Source: Bradyrhizobium iriomotense
Lineage (GTDB): Bacteria; Pseudomonadota; Alphaproteobacteria; Rhizobiales; Xanthobacteraceae
NCBI RefSeq assembly: GCF_018129405.1
Contig: NZ_JAFCLP010000025.1
Span: 1-64,000 of the forward strand
Length of the DNA stretch: 64,000 nt
Reading direction: 5' to 3'
The notes beneath the pieces are model-generated. The model saw only the letters and a list, made by a program, of their open reading frames with translations. It was not told where the DNA came from and did no database searches. Positions within the stretch are counted from its first letter, which is position 1, and each line of letters starts with the position of its first letter. The position numbers and the translations under genes are program-made. Shown here piece after piece: positions 46,136-55,643 of this stretch.

Positions 46136-48069
46136 ATGAAGGGTTTTCGCACACGTCCCGATGGACCGATTGATCTCACTGAGTCTGATACTTTTAGCGC
46201 GGGCGCAGGCTTCGCCGGCGGCCGCAACACGCCAGCGCCTCCGTCGCAGATAGTTCTGCAAGGCGCATTGAGCACGGCTGCGTTTCCGGATGGAGTTGCT
46301 TCCGGCGATGTCACTCAGACGTCGGCGGTCCTGTGGGCGCGGGCGATCGAGACCGGCGAGCTGATCTTTCAGATCTCGACCGATTCCTCGTTTCACCATG
46401 TGAAGAGCCAGCACCTCACGGTGACTAACCCGTTGGTGCCTGTGAAGGTCGAATTCGACCATCTCAAAGCGGGTCAACACTACTTCTATCGTGTGATCGA
46501 CGCGTCCGGCGATATGCTCGAGGGCAGCTTTACAACCGCCAGTGAACTTGGCACCCATAACGGATTCAACTTCGCCCTCGTCGCCGATCTGCACGGCGAA
46601 CTCGCCCCGTTTGTCTCGATCAAGAATGCCGCGGCGGCAGACCTAGATCTCGTGGTGAAGCTCGGCGACACGACGTACGCCGATATACCGCCGCCAGCGG
46701 CCACCACGCTGGACGAGTTCCGGCTAGCGCATGACGAGATCTACAGCAGCCATGTCGGCTTCAACTACTGGGCGGACTTGCAAGTCAATACGCCGATCCT
46801 CGCCATGATCGACGATCACGAGGTCACCAACAACTTTGCCGGTGGCGCGTCACCGAGCAGCGATCCGCGGTTCGCCGGTCAGCCAGGCGATTTCATCAAT
46901 GAAACGCCCCTGTATTCGAACGGTGTGCAGGCCTTCACTGAATACAACGCAATCGAGAACCGGATCTACAGCGGCACCAGCGAAGATCGCTTTGACAGGT
47001 GCGCCCGATCTCTATCGTTACAACACTTATGGCTCCGATGCGGCGATCATTCTGACCGATGAGCGCAGTTTCCGGGATGCAGGGCTGCCGGGGCCGACAA
47101 ATCCGCTCGACCCCACCCAGATTTCGCAATTCCTGACCGCTTCGTTCGATCCAAGCCGCACCATCCTGGGCGACGTCCAGTTCGCGCGCGTGGAGCACGA
47201 CCTTCTCGATGCCCGCGACAACGGCGTCACCTGGAAGTTCGTCATGGTGCCGGAGCCGATCCAGAATTTCGGTCCCGTCCTCGGCCCTGGCGACCGCTTC
47301 GAAGCCTATGCGGCCGAGCGCGACGCGCTCTTGAAGTTCATCGCCGACAATCACATCGAGAACGTGGTGTTCGTATCCGCAGACCAGCATTGGACCTCGC
47401 CTGACCTATCAAGAGACGCTTGGCGGTCCACAGGTCAAGAGCGGCGCGTTCGAGGTCGTGGCCATGGCTGCGGCTGCCGGCTCGTTCGCTCCACTTCTGC
47501 CCGCGGCCGCGCTTCAGCTCGGCCTGATCACCCCACAGCAGTTCGCGTTGTATAACAGCCTACCGAACGCGCCGGATACCGACAGCATTCCCAATGACAA
47601 GGACGACTTCGACAAGGCGATCCTCAACGGATACATGACCAAGCTGGGCTACGATCCGATCGGGCTGGAGAGCGGCGGCCCGATCCATGCCACGCTGTTG
47701 CAGGGCGATTATTTCGTCGGACACGACTATGGCTGGACCGATTTCAACATCGATCCTGCAACCGGACAGCTGCTCGTTACGACCTGGGGGATACCGACCT
47801 ACACGGCCGCCGACCTCGCCGCCCATCCGGATCAGATCCTGGCGCGGACGCCGGCGATCGTCAGCCAGTTCAGCGGGACGCCGACATCAGACTCGATCAT
47901 TGGCACCGACAAGAGCGACGCGCTGAGCGCGACTGATGGGGCTGATGTCATCATCGGCGCCGGCGGCAATGACGTTATCGACGGCAAAGGCGGCAACGAC
48001 TACCTGGACGGTGGACAAGGCAACGACGTCGTCTACGGCGGTGACGGAAATGAATCAGCGCCCACATGA
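46136..48069 (+). pseudogene. PhoD-like phosphatase with RTX repeats, frameshifted and truncated
   Basis: Three forward frames join into one protein: 46136 to about 46990 ('FPDGVASGDVTQTSAVLWAR', 'LVVKLGDTTYAD', 'AMIDDHEVTNNF'), about 46980-47395 ('DLYRYNTYGSDAAIILTDER', 'NVVFVSADQHWTS'), and about 47400-48069 ('TYQETLGGPQVKSGAFEVVA'). The last ends in Ca-binding nonapeptides ('GGNDVIDGKGGNDYLDGGQG'). The domain order is that of secreted PhoD-type metallophosphoesterases exported by type I secretion. Two frame changes are needed and the RTX part stops abruptly at 'GGDGNESAPT', so the usual C-terminal secretion signal is missing. Confidence 0.82.
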
Positions 48070-48204
48070 AGCTCCCGCTGCCACTGAGATGACAGAAGGT
48101 CGATTCCACCGAATTAGAAGCGCCGCGGCCGCAATTTGGGCTGAAATGGTGTGAACGTAGTCAGCAATACTGACCATTGATCCAAGACTAGTGGCCCGTA
48201 TTCC

Positions 48205-48405
48205 CGACATTACATCGATCCCCGAGGCTACTATCAGCCGCCAGGAACCGGCCCTGCCGGCGAGATCTGCGGCTCCTGCAAGCACATCGCCCGCGGCCGG
48301 CATTGGGCGAAGTGCGAGCTGTCCCGCGGGAAGTGGACGCACAGCCGCGGCACGGACATCCTCGTCAAAGCACCAGCCTGCCGCAAATGGGAGAAAGCAA
48401 AATGA
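48205..48405 (+). pseudogene. Phage-like small Cys-rich protein, 5' end missing
   Basis: This frame reads 'YIDPRGYYQPPGTGPAGEIC' and continues with Cys residues spaced CxxC...C...C ('EICGSCKHIARGRHWAKCEL', 'ACRKWEKAK'), a likely zinc-binding protein seen in rhizobial prophages. It ends in a four-base ATGA overlap with the next small gene. No start codon in a sensible place was found, so the gene is probably truncated. Confidence 0.5.
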
Positions 48406-48614
48406 CCGACTTCACCGCAACCCGCTCCATGCTGAAGAAGCTGACGATGGAACATGGAGCCGAGACGCCGGTCGGCCGCGCCTGTCACAACCTGCTCGAG
48501 ATGACGGAGAACTTCCAGAAGAGCACGGACGCCGATCAGTAGATCCAACTCAAGGCGAACATCAACCGGGAGACCGCCCGGCTGAACGATCTGATGAAAT
48601 CCGTCAGTCAGTGA
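48402..48614 (+). pseudogene. Small phage-like helical protein with internal stop
   Basis: The ATG overlaps the previous stop. It reads 'MTDFTATRSMLKKLTMEHGA' and 'ACHNLLEMTENFQKSTDADQ', then a TAG at 48540-48542. The same frame continues with 'IQLKANINRETARLNDLMKS' to a TGA at 48612, so the gene has a single nonsense change. The 46-residue product may still be made. The function is unknown; the context is a prophage scrap. Confidence 0.5.
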
Positions 48615-48685
48615 CGGTGTGCGGGGGCAAGTGATGCAGATGAACCAACCAAAGGACCCGAGAGACGTGATGCTCGATCTGGTCC

Positions 48686-48790
48686 GTCATTAAGCGTCAC
48701 GGCCTTCTTGGCTGCACCCCATTTGATGGCGAGTGCGCTGCCCCACATGGCGCCGGGATTCTTGTAGCGGATCGATGCTGGTTCGGTCAT
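48686..48790 (-). pseudogene. N-terminal fragment of a phage-type protein
   Basis: From the ATG at 48790 the reverse strand encodes 'MTEPASIRYKNPGAMWGSAL' and 'AIKWGAAKKAVTLND', which resembles the start of a structural/lysozyme-like protein found in rhizobial prophages. The resemblance stops at 48686. Together with 48205-48614 it marks the remains of a prophage. Confidence 0.45.
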
Positions 48791-48940
48791 GGCTGAAGGC
48801 CCTAGGATTGAGGCCCTAACCTTCGCCTTAGTTGTGGCAATCACCCAACGCACGGGACTTGCAACAACCAGCGATTGATTCTATCGGTTGCAGAGTGGAG
48901 GCCCTTGGCCCCGTGAAGTTCCACCGAGCCGATTTAAGCA

Positions 48941-50404
48941 ATGCTGTTCAACTCGGACGTATTCCTCTTTGCCTTTCTCCCAGTCACGCTCGCTGCCACC
49001 TACATTTCCATCAAGCTAGGCGGGAACCTCGCTGGCGTTTACTGCCTCATCCTAGCGTCTGCTTTTTTCTACGGATGGTGGGACATTCGCGGCATAGCGA
49101 CCATCAGCCTATCGATCACGACTAACTTCGCATGTGCCAGCGTTCTGTACCGGAGGAAAGAGCATCGCACCCGTATAACGGCACTATGGCTCGGCATCGC
49201 CTGCAACCTCGGGGCATTGGCTTATTTCAAGTACACCAATTTTTTTCTGAGCAATCTCGGGTTTGCGACCAGCGCGATCGTCATGCCGCTTGCTATCTCC
49301 TTCTACTCTTTTCAGCAGATCGCATTTCTAGTTGACACATACCGCTATGAAATCCGCTCACTCCGAATAAAGGACTACGTCGTTACGGTGCTATTTTTCC
49401 CGCACCTCATCGCTGGTCCGCTAATCCACTACAATCGCATCATGGAGCAATTCGAGCGCTCATTCATGGTCTCTGGCGGCACGATCCTCGCTGGCCTTCC
49501 TATCTTCTGCATTGGCCTTTCGAAGAAAGTGGCAATTGCAGACCCGATCGCCGCTATCGTCAGTCCTCTTTTCGCCAAGGCGCAGGTCAGTCCGCTAGAA
49601 CCTGTGTCAGCGTGGATGGCTGCCCTCGGCTATACAGCACAGCTCTATTTCGACTTTTCCGGCTACTCCGACATGGCTGTTGGCATCGGCCTAATGTTTG
49701 GCATCACCCTGCCCGCCAATTTCAATGCGCCATATCGCTCGACATCGATCATTGACTTCTGGCGCCGTTGGCACATGACGCTTTCGGAGTTTCTGCGAAC
49801 CTATCTCTATATTCCGCTAGGCGGCGGCCGTGTTGGGCCAGTGCGCAGATACTCAAACCTGTTCATCGTCATGTTGCTCGGCGGCTTGTGGCACGGCGCA
49901 GGATGGACCTACGTCCTGTGGGGCGCGTTACACGGTAGCTATCTGATCATCAACCACCTGTGGCGATCGATCTCGGATAGTGCTCCACGTGTTTTCCGAC
50001 TTGCCGTCTCTGTCCTGTCGTGGCCCCTCACCTTTATAGCCGTCGTTGTGGCCTGGGTTTTCTTCAGGGCTCCAGACTTCTCTACGGCGCTCAATGTCCT
50101 TCAAGGAATGGCCGGTCAGTTGCCAACGTCAGTTCCTGGTGAGATTGCCTACATATTCTCGCTCAAGAAAGCAGAGTTTTTCGGCATCAATCTCACCGGT
50201 CTCGGCATGCCATTTGGAGACTTCATGGTCGGTGCAACCATGCTCGTCATCTCCTATTTGTTGATCTTCTTTGCCAGGAGCATTCGCAATCAAGCCTCAT
50301 TGGCCCCTGTCAAGACTGGTGTCCCGGTAGGTATACTTGCGTGGATATCGCTCTTTGCGGTAGTTGGATCGGCTCCATCCGAATTCATCTATTTCCAGTT
50401 CTGA
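48941..50404 (+). CDS. MBOAT family O-acyltransferase (AlgI-like)
   Basis: This 487-residue polytopic protein shows the MBOAT signature: 'IDFWRRWHMTLSEFLRTYLY' and 'IPLGGGRVG', and the His motif 'LLGGLWHGAGWTYVLWGALH'. About ten helices are visible. MBOAT proteins move an acyl group, usually acetyl, across the membrane and pass it to a partner acting on a surface glycan. The next gene starts inside its stop (TGATG) and encodes the expected SGNH-like partner. Confidence 0.92.
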   Translation: MLFNSDVFLFAFLPVTLAATYISIKLGGNLAGVYCLILASAFFYGWWDIRGIATISLSITTNFACASVLYRRKEHRTRITALWLGIACNLGALAYFKYTNFFLSNLGFATSAIVMPLAISFYSFQQIAFLVDTYRYEIRSLRIKDYVVTVLFFPHLIAGPLIHYNRIMEQFERSFMVSGGTILAGLPIFCIGLSKKVAIADPIAAIVSPLFAKAQVSPLEPVSAWMAALGYTAQLYFDFSGYSDMAVGIGLMFGITLPANFNAPYRSTSIIDFWRRWHMTLSEFLRTYLYIPLGGGRVGPVRRYSNLFIVMLLGGLWHGAGWTYVLWGALHGSYLIINHLWRSISDSAPRVFRLAVSVLSWPLTFIAVVVAWVFFRAPDFSTALNVLQGMAGQLPTSVPGEIAYIFSLKKAEFFGINLTGLGMPFGDFMVGATMLVISYLLIFFARSIRNQASLAPVKTGVPVGILAWISLFAVVGSAPSEFIYFQF

Positions 50405-51339
50405 TGAAAAAATTCGTCATATCCCTCGCGTCAGCCGTCGTTATCTGCGCTTTCGCGTGGTGCCTCTTCGTCCGCGAATTAGCGCCGCCATCGACGCAGG
50501 CGAGATGGGTCGAAGGTCTTTACGCTAGAAAAGAGGCTGCCGCGCGCCTCGCATCAAACAAGCCGAAGGTGCTGATCATAGGAGGATCTGGCGTCCACTA
50601 CGGATATTCCGCCGAAGAGATCACGAAGCTCACCGGCAACACAACGCTAAACTTCGGCATCCATGCCGGCCTCGGAGCCAGTTATATTCTGCACCGAGCC
50701 AAGGACTCCTTGCGTCCGGGCGACACTGCGGTTCTCGCATTAGAGCCGCACCTGTACGTGCCAACTGTGCCATCGGACGTTCTGTCGGAGTACGTTCTAC
50801 ATTATGACTGGAGTTATCTGCTACAGGTCGATTTCATTACCGCTGTTCGGATCATCTTTGGATTTGGCCCGACCAATGTGCTGCGGATCGCGTACCTAGC
50901 ATCAGTGCCGTGGAATTCTCCGCTAGCTCGGCCAGAGACGGTATCTGCGACCGGCGACGAAACGGTGAAAGTTTCCGCTCTTTCTACAGAAGCAACCCGG
51001 GCCGTTCTATCAAAGGCGCCTCCCATGCAGCCGAACGCGCCACCAGAAATCCCTCCGTATCTGGGGGACTTCCTGAAGTGGGCTCATGAAAACTCCATCC
51101 GCGTTGTTCAGGCGTGGACGCCCATGCTAGGGAAGCCGACCTACACAAGCGACAGGTACAAGGCCTACTACGCGACCATTGCGAACTGGTATCGAGACAA
51201 CGGCGCTGCGGCATTGGACGATCCGTCAATCTTCTTCCTGTCGATCGATGATATGTTCGACTATTGGCTTCACGCCAACGAGCGCGGCAGAGACAAGGCG
51301 TCCACTATACTTTCCGAGCGGTTGCTCAAGACTGGCTGA
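50404..51339 (+). CDS. SGNH/DltD-like partner of the MBOAT acyltransferase
   Basis: The ATG at 50404 shares one base with the MBOAT stop, giving 311 residues. It has an N-terminal membrane anchor (about 5-25), then 'KPKVLIIGGSGVHYGYSAEE', in which G-G-S-G matches the Ser block of SGNH esterases, and 'LNFGIHAGLGASYILHRAKD'. A late Asp/His pair is suggested by 'IDDMFDYWLHAN'. It probably sits in the periplasm and places acyl groups on polysaccharide. The gene pair is self-contained and apparently intact in a region full of remnants. Confidence 0.8.
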   Translation: MKKFVISLASAVVICAFAWCLFVRELAPPSTQARWVEGLYARKEAAARLASNKPKVLIIGGSGVHYGYSAEEITKLTGNTTLNFGIHAGLGASYILHRAKDSLRPGDTAVLALEPHLYVPTVPSDVLSEYVLHYDWSYLLQVDFITAVRIIFGFGPTNVLRIAYLASVPWNSPLARPETVSATGDETVKVSALSTEATRAVLSKAPPMQPNAPPEIPPYLGDFLKWAHENSIRVVQAWTPMLGKPTYTSDRYKAYYATIANWYRDNGAAALDDPSIFFLSIDDMFDYWLHANERGRDKASTILSERLLKTG

Positions 51340-51352
51340 GACGGCCAACTCT

Positions 51353-51840
51353 CTACTGCTCAATTCTGAATATGAAGGACGGCCCAACGGTATAAGTCAC
51401 CGCAATAGTACTGCCGGGAGGCATAGGGAATGTCCCGGACGTAGCTCCAATTATGCCAACTCCATCAAGCGTGATGCCCGCTACTGTACCTCCATACACC
51501 ATGCAATGGGTGAAGTGACTGGTTTTGTTTGTGAAAGTAACGCCTGTGGCAGGTATAGCCCATACGCCGCCACTGAAGATTCCGGCATAGGACGCGCCTG
51601 GATTGTTGCGGATCAAACGGCTCGTGCTGCCGCCCGAGTTAAGAGAGAGAGAGAGAGAGACTATAATCACCCGTCGCCCCGGAAGCGCTGTTTCCCTCGA
51701 TCAAGAGATTGCTGCAATCTGCTCCAACCGCGATGCCATATGTCGCTCGATACGGCAGACCTAGCGCAGTGGTATTGGTACCGACCTTGTTTTGAACAAT
51801 CTCGACGATGCAGCTCCGTCGGGGGTCGATGGCCGCATCA
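51353..51840 (-). pseudogene. Beta-helix/tailspike-like protein C-terminus, interrupted
   Basis: The reverse strand encodes 'IVEIVQNKVGTNTTALGLPY' and 'GIAVGADCSNLLIEGNSASG' (about 51840-51665), a right-handed beta-helix pattern. After the CT/AG tract it continues in another frame with 'SRLIRNNPGASYAGIFSGGV' and the beta-rich end 'VYGGTVAGITLDGVGIIGAT'. The two parts are out of frame by the dinucleotide tract. The N-terminus is cut off near the group II intron fragment. It may be a phage tailspike or a surface glycan-binding protein. Confidence 0.5.
51642..51660. repeat. (AG)9 dinucleotide tract inside a coding region
   Basis: AGAGAGAGAGAGAGAGAGA lies between the two frames of the beta-helix protein on the reverse strand (CT repeat). 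A change in repeat number not divisible by three would restore or break the frame. This is the only such microsatellite I noticed in the window. Confidence 0.85.
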
Positions 51841-51865
51841 CGTATGGAAGGTAATCATCGGAACA

Positions 51866-52269
51866 TGAGAGGCCCGACCGGGTCCGCTGGATTGGTCTCC
51901 AGCGGGGGACAGCGGCAAGGCACTGCCAGAGCCGTTGTCCAAGCCGAGGTCGGGAGTCGGACTGGTTCTGTGAAGTCGTCGAAGGTAACGAGACGCATGG
52001 AGGGAATGGACCGGCCCGAGGGGAGCCTGCGCGAGGAGGCCAGGGTCCGGACACAGAGCCGGGTTACCTTGCCGCCGAACCTCAAGCGGGTGAACGCGGT
52101 AGCCAAGCAAGCTGCCCAAACCCGGTTCACGGCCCTGCTGCATCACGTCGACGAAGCCGCTCTGCTTCGGGCGTTTCGGCGACAAAAGCGGCAGGCCAGC
52201 GCGGGGGTCGATGGGGTGACGGTGGCGAAGTACGAAGAGAGGCTGACGGATAAGCGCCTTGATCGCTAA
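51866..52269 (+). mobile_element. Group II intron 5' fragment
   Basis: The forward strand starts with G+C-rich, structured-looking sequence typical of group II intron domain I, including GGTAACGAGACGC just before the reading frame of an intron-encoded reverse transcriptase. The element stops abruptly near 52269 where the integrase remnant begins, so about three quarters of the intron is missing. The exact 5' boundary is uncertain. Confidence 0.6.
51997..52269 (+). pseudogene. Group II intron reverse transcriptase/maturase, N-terminal fragment
   Basis: From the ATG at 51997 the frame reads 'PPNLKRVNAVAKQAAQTRFT' and 'ALLHHVDEAALLRAFRRQKR', then 'ASAGVDGVTVAKYEE', the RT0/RT1 start of LtrA-type proteins. 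It ends at a stop after 'DKRLDR'. The catalytic YADD region, maturase and endonuclease domains are absent, so no activity is expected. Confidence 0.75.
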
Positions 52270-52361
52270 CTCGTTGCTCTCTGTTCGCAGGAAGTATCTC
52301 AGGCGCTTGCACGAAGTACTTCCGAACGTCTGCCGCGGTGATTGCCTCCTTTTTCTCCGCA

Positions 52362-54180
52362 TCAGGCGCAGCGTGGGAGAGATAGTAGGCCCAGCGGCTT
52401 GACACGCGACAGGTCAAGGCCGGGATAGTTGATGCGGTTGATTGCGTCTAACAGTCCTGCGGCCGTGAAGCGAGCAAGCATTGCAGGCGCGCCATAGCCC
52501 CAGCTCACCGTGCCTTGCTGAGCATGACCGATTAGCGCTTCCCGTGCTTCGTGATCCGCGCGGCCCCGACGGAGAGCATCTTTCACGGTGTGCCTGAAGC
52601 TGTGAAACACCTTCGCTTTGTTGGTGACACCTGCAGTACGAAGATAGCGGCCGAACCACTGAGACCACGCGGGGATGCCCGCGCGCCCCTTGTCAGGTGA
52701 GACAGACGGGAATAGCCAAGCGTCTTGCCCATCGGCTTCCCCCCTTGCCGCAACGTAGCTCATGAAGCCCAGTCGCATCACCTCGGGGTGTACTGGCACC
52801 ACCCGCTCGGAGGCCTCTGTCTTGAGCCGCTTGCCGCGTGCTCGTTCACTGATGAAGTAGATCAAGGGCACGTTGGTCTCAGCATCCACTTGCACGTTAT
52901 TCGCAGCGAGGCTTCCCAATTCCGCTTGTCTCGCTCCAGTGAAGAGGGCGAGCACGGGCAGCCAGAAACCAGCGGCCCCATGTGCGCCAAGAGGGAAGCG
53001 ATGCTCCGTGAACAGCGGCCCGCTGAACAAGAGCTGCAGCTCGGCCATCTCAAACGAAGTGCGCTCTGAGCGCTCCTCTGGCAGCCTGAGCCTGCTGAAA
53101 GGATCGGTCCACTGGATGTCATCTGGCACAAGGCCATTTTCGTTCGCCCATATGCAAATCGACTGGACACCTCCCAGCTGCTTATTGATGGTCGCTGCGG
53201 CTCCTCTGGATGCTCGCGCCCCCAGTCCGCTTGGGCGGGAAGTGTGGCACGCAGCAAATCGCCTGTGCGGTGGCGGGGCATATCCTGAAGCGCTCTTCGA
53301 TACTCCAGCGCATGTGCCTTCTTGATCAACGCTACGGGCATGTTGCCGTGGAGCTGATTGAACATCTCTACGCTGCGGCTGAACTCATCTACTGTCCGCT
53401 TGGGCCGGGCTCGGTGACGCTTCCATCCGTCCAGTGCATCCTGCAGCGTCCGTCCATCCGCGATTGGCGCCGCAGCACGTGACAACGCAGTCGGGGTCTC
53501 AACGGTGATCCCTGCATCGCGCTTCTGTATGTCCTCAAGGGCTCTCAGGTACGAATGCAGACACGCGGTGCTTAGCTTGACGTAGGCGGGGCTGCGCTCA
53601 TCCAACTCGATATTGAAGGCCCACATAGCTTCCAGTACGTGATCCTGAACAGACGACCCATAGCGGCGGCCTCCCGCAATTCACCCAGGGTGTCCAACAG
53701 CTCAGCCTTGTTCTCTTCATAGACTTGGCGAGGCACACCGCGTTGCGGCCAGTTCTCATGTGGGATAAGCGGCGGCTCTACGGTGCCTTCCAATCGTGCG
53801 ACCTCCGCCTCGATACGCCTTGCCTCATCGCGACCACCGAACCGGATACGCTCGTCCCAAGCGAGCGCCTTGGCGTGGACGTACTCAGCCATGCGCTTGA
53901 TTTCGGTGTCGTTCAGGCTGGAGCGCTTGGCCGGAGGGACCGTGGTTGCCTTAAGGCTTGCCTTGGCCCTCGCGATAATCCGGTCGAACTCCGCCAAGAC
54001 CGGCTTCGCCCGTATGTTGGCTTCGCGTAGGTCTTTGGTCCCCAAGGACCGCTTCAAGTGCTTCTGCACGTCCTGCCGTTGTTCAGCGCGCGCGCAACGG
54101 CGGCCTGCAGGCCCTTCGGCTTCTCTGGCACTGTCTTCCGGGCACACCACGTCCCGTGTCTGTCCTTGATGACACCCATT
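52362..54180 (-). pseudogene. Tyrosine integrase (DUF6538-type), frameshifted
   Basis: Three reverse frames join into one integrase. 54180 to about 53590 has 'HLKRSLGTKDLREANIRAKP'. About 53620-53170 has 'GRTLQDALDGWKRHRARPKR' and 'ALEYRRALQDMPRHRTGDLL'. 53129-52362 has the catalytic domain, with Arg in 'FTGARQAELGSLAANNVQ', His/Arg in 'AKVFHSFRHTVKDALRRG', His in 'ALIGHAQQGTVSWGYG' and a Tyr in that last motif. The frame changes lie near 53600 and 53160. The gene starts about 100 bases from a tRNA 3' end (54283), as expected of a tRNA-targeting island integrase. It is now inactive. Confidence 0.83.
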
Positions 54181-54282
54181 AACACGCGCACGATTTGACC
54201 TACCGCTTGTGACCACCACGCGGCGGCAGCTAAGCGCTTGTATCTGCGCTACTAATTGATTTTCAATAGGAACTCGTGCAAG

Positions 54283-54330
54283 TGGCGCGCCCGGAACGAT
54301 TCGAACGTCCGGGTATCCACTTTAGGTCGC
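54283..54330 (-). tRNA. tRNA 3' end (Arg-type), probable attachment site
   Basis: On the reverse strand a full T-arm (stem GGACG/CGTTC with loop TTCGAAT, 54294-54310) is followed by acceptor CGGGCGC, discriminator G and CCA (54283-54293). The acceptor sequence fits tRNAs beginning GCGCCCG, as several alphaproteobacterial Arg tRNAs do. No D-arm, proper anticodon arm or 5' acceptor is found upstream, so this is a partial copy. Such 3' ends are the usual targets of tyrosine integrases, and one lies next to it. Confidence 0.7.
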
Positions 54331-54550
54331 AATCAGCATCAAGGACAAATGTGATCGAGAACACCCGGCAAGCCTTCGATAAAATCCGCCCTGCAGGTAC
54401 GCTCGTCCAGGTCAGCCCCTTCACGCCGGCCTCCGCACGGGTCGAGATCGAAGCAACGGCGAGCATCTGTGACTGACTGGCCAAACCGGCTTGGCGATAC
54501 GAACTGATAGCGCGAGCGCTGCGGGCGATTCTGTCAGAGCCGCTCGGCCA

Positions 54551-55218
54551 CTACGATCTGATATACATCCCACCGAACCGCGTGCGTTTGCGCCAGCGAA
54601 ATCCAGCGCCGGTCGAGCCGGCGAGATCATGAACCTCACGTCGCCACATGCTTGGCGCAAACGGCTCCAGCCAGTTGAAGATCCTCCACATCAGCGGCTT
54701 CAGCGGATGGAAACGATGCGGCCTGTGATAATCGACGAACACCGCCCTGCCGCCTGGAGCGACCAGATTCAGCATCGACCACGTGATGCGCACCTTCACG
54801 TCGTCGGGCACCTCGTGCAGGAGAAAGAAGCAGGCTACAACATCTGCCGCCTCCTCATTCGGATCTGCCGCATCGCCGCGCGAGACTGCGCCTGCGGCAG
54901 ATCGGCGAGCTTACGGCGGGTCAGGTCGACCTGAAGCGGCGCGATATCGCGCACTTCGAGCTGTCCGTTCCCGCCGATCTTCACCGCGACCTGGCGCGAG
55001 AAATCGCCATAGACCGCCGCTGGCTGGAACACCCGGTCGCCCGCTTTCACTTCGGCCAGCACGTCGCTGATCAGGCGCTGCGCATTGCCCCAGAGAATGG
55101 CCTGCACCACGACCTGGCGATCGAGCCAGTCGGCAAGCCAGGGCGTCAGATAGGCCCAGCTGTAGATATCCCGCAAATACGCCGGCACCGGCCTTGCGTC
55201 CGAAGTTATGTCGAGCAC
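54551..55218 (-). pseudogene. rquA: Rhodoquinone biosynthesis methyltransferase-like RquA, one frameshift
   Basis: The first frame (55218 to about 54890) has 'PVPAYLRDIYSWAYLTPWLA' and 'ILWGNAQRLISDVLAEVKAG'. After one missing base near 54893 the second continues 'EEAADVVACFFLLHEVPDDV' and 'LNLVAPGGRAVFVDYHRPHR'. This is the pattern of RquA, the methyltransferase-related enzyme that converts ubiquinone to rhodoquinone. It sits behind fumarate reductase genes on the same strand, a meaningful pairing because rhodoquinol drives fumarate reduction. The single lesion suggests recent loss. Confidence 0.8.
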
Positions 55219-55260
55219 GTGAGATCACCCGGATTGGGAAGGAAGATGCTTGGGCGGGAT

Positions 55261-55643
55261 TCAGGAGCCGATCATGAGCAGCAGGATGATGACGATCACG
55301 GTCAGCAGGGCAGCAACGCCGTAAGTCAACCAGCGCAGCACCGGCACCGGGCCAGCGCGCATGTCGTGCAGGGTCAGGAATAGCCGTTCTGCAGCATGCC
55401 AGAACAACAATGCAATCACAGCCAGCAGCACCAGCTTGCCGATCGGATTGCGCGCAAAGGCGAGCACGGTCGCATAGCCCCCAGACTTTCAGGTATGCCC
55501 CAGCCATGCGGGATCATGATGCCCGTGATCAGGATCAGCGCCGGGCCGAACAATGCAGACAACATGCCGCCCGCGCCGAACATCAGCCAGAACAATGGCG
55601 CGATCGTGCGCTTCGGCAATGGCGAATCCTTCGGCCGGCTCAT
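55261..55643 (-). pseudogene. frdD: Fumarate reductase membrane subunit D, frameshifted
   Basis: The ATG at 55643 overlaps the frdC stop (ATGA). 'PLFWLMFGAGGMLSALFGPA' and 'LILITGIMIPHGWGIPESL' match the start of FrdD. A shift near 55490 leads to 'LAFARNPIGKLVLLAVIALL' and 'FWHAAERLFLTLHDM', the rest of the three-helix anchor. The gene follows frdC as in known frdABCD operons. Confidence 0.78.

Noticed and set aside
52127-52417. Reverse frame with 'KKEAITAADVRKYFVQA'
   Set aside because: The stretch looks weakly coding, but it is short, has no family I recognise and lies between two remnants; not enough to call.
54276-54476. 66-residue forward frame starting 'MQVARPERFERP'
   Set aside because: This type of sequence is the antisense translation of a tRNA T-arm and acceptor; it confirms the tRNA fragment rather than a protein.
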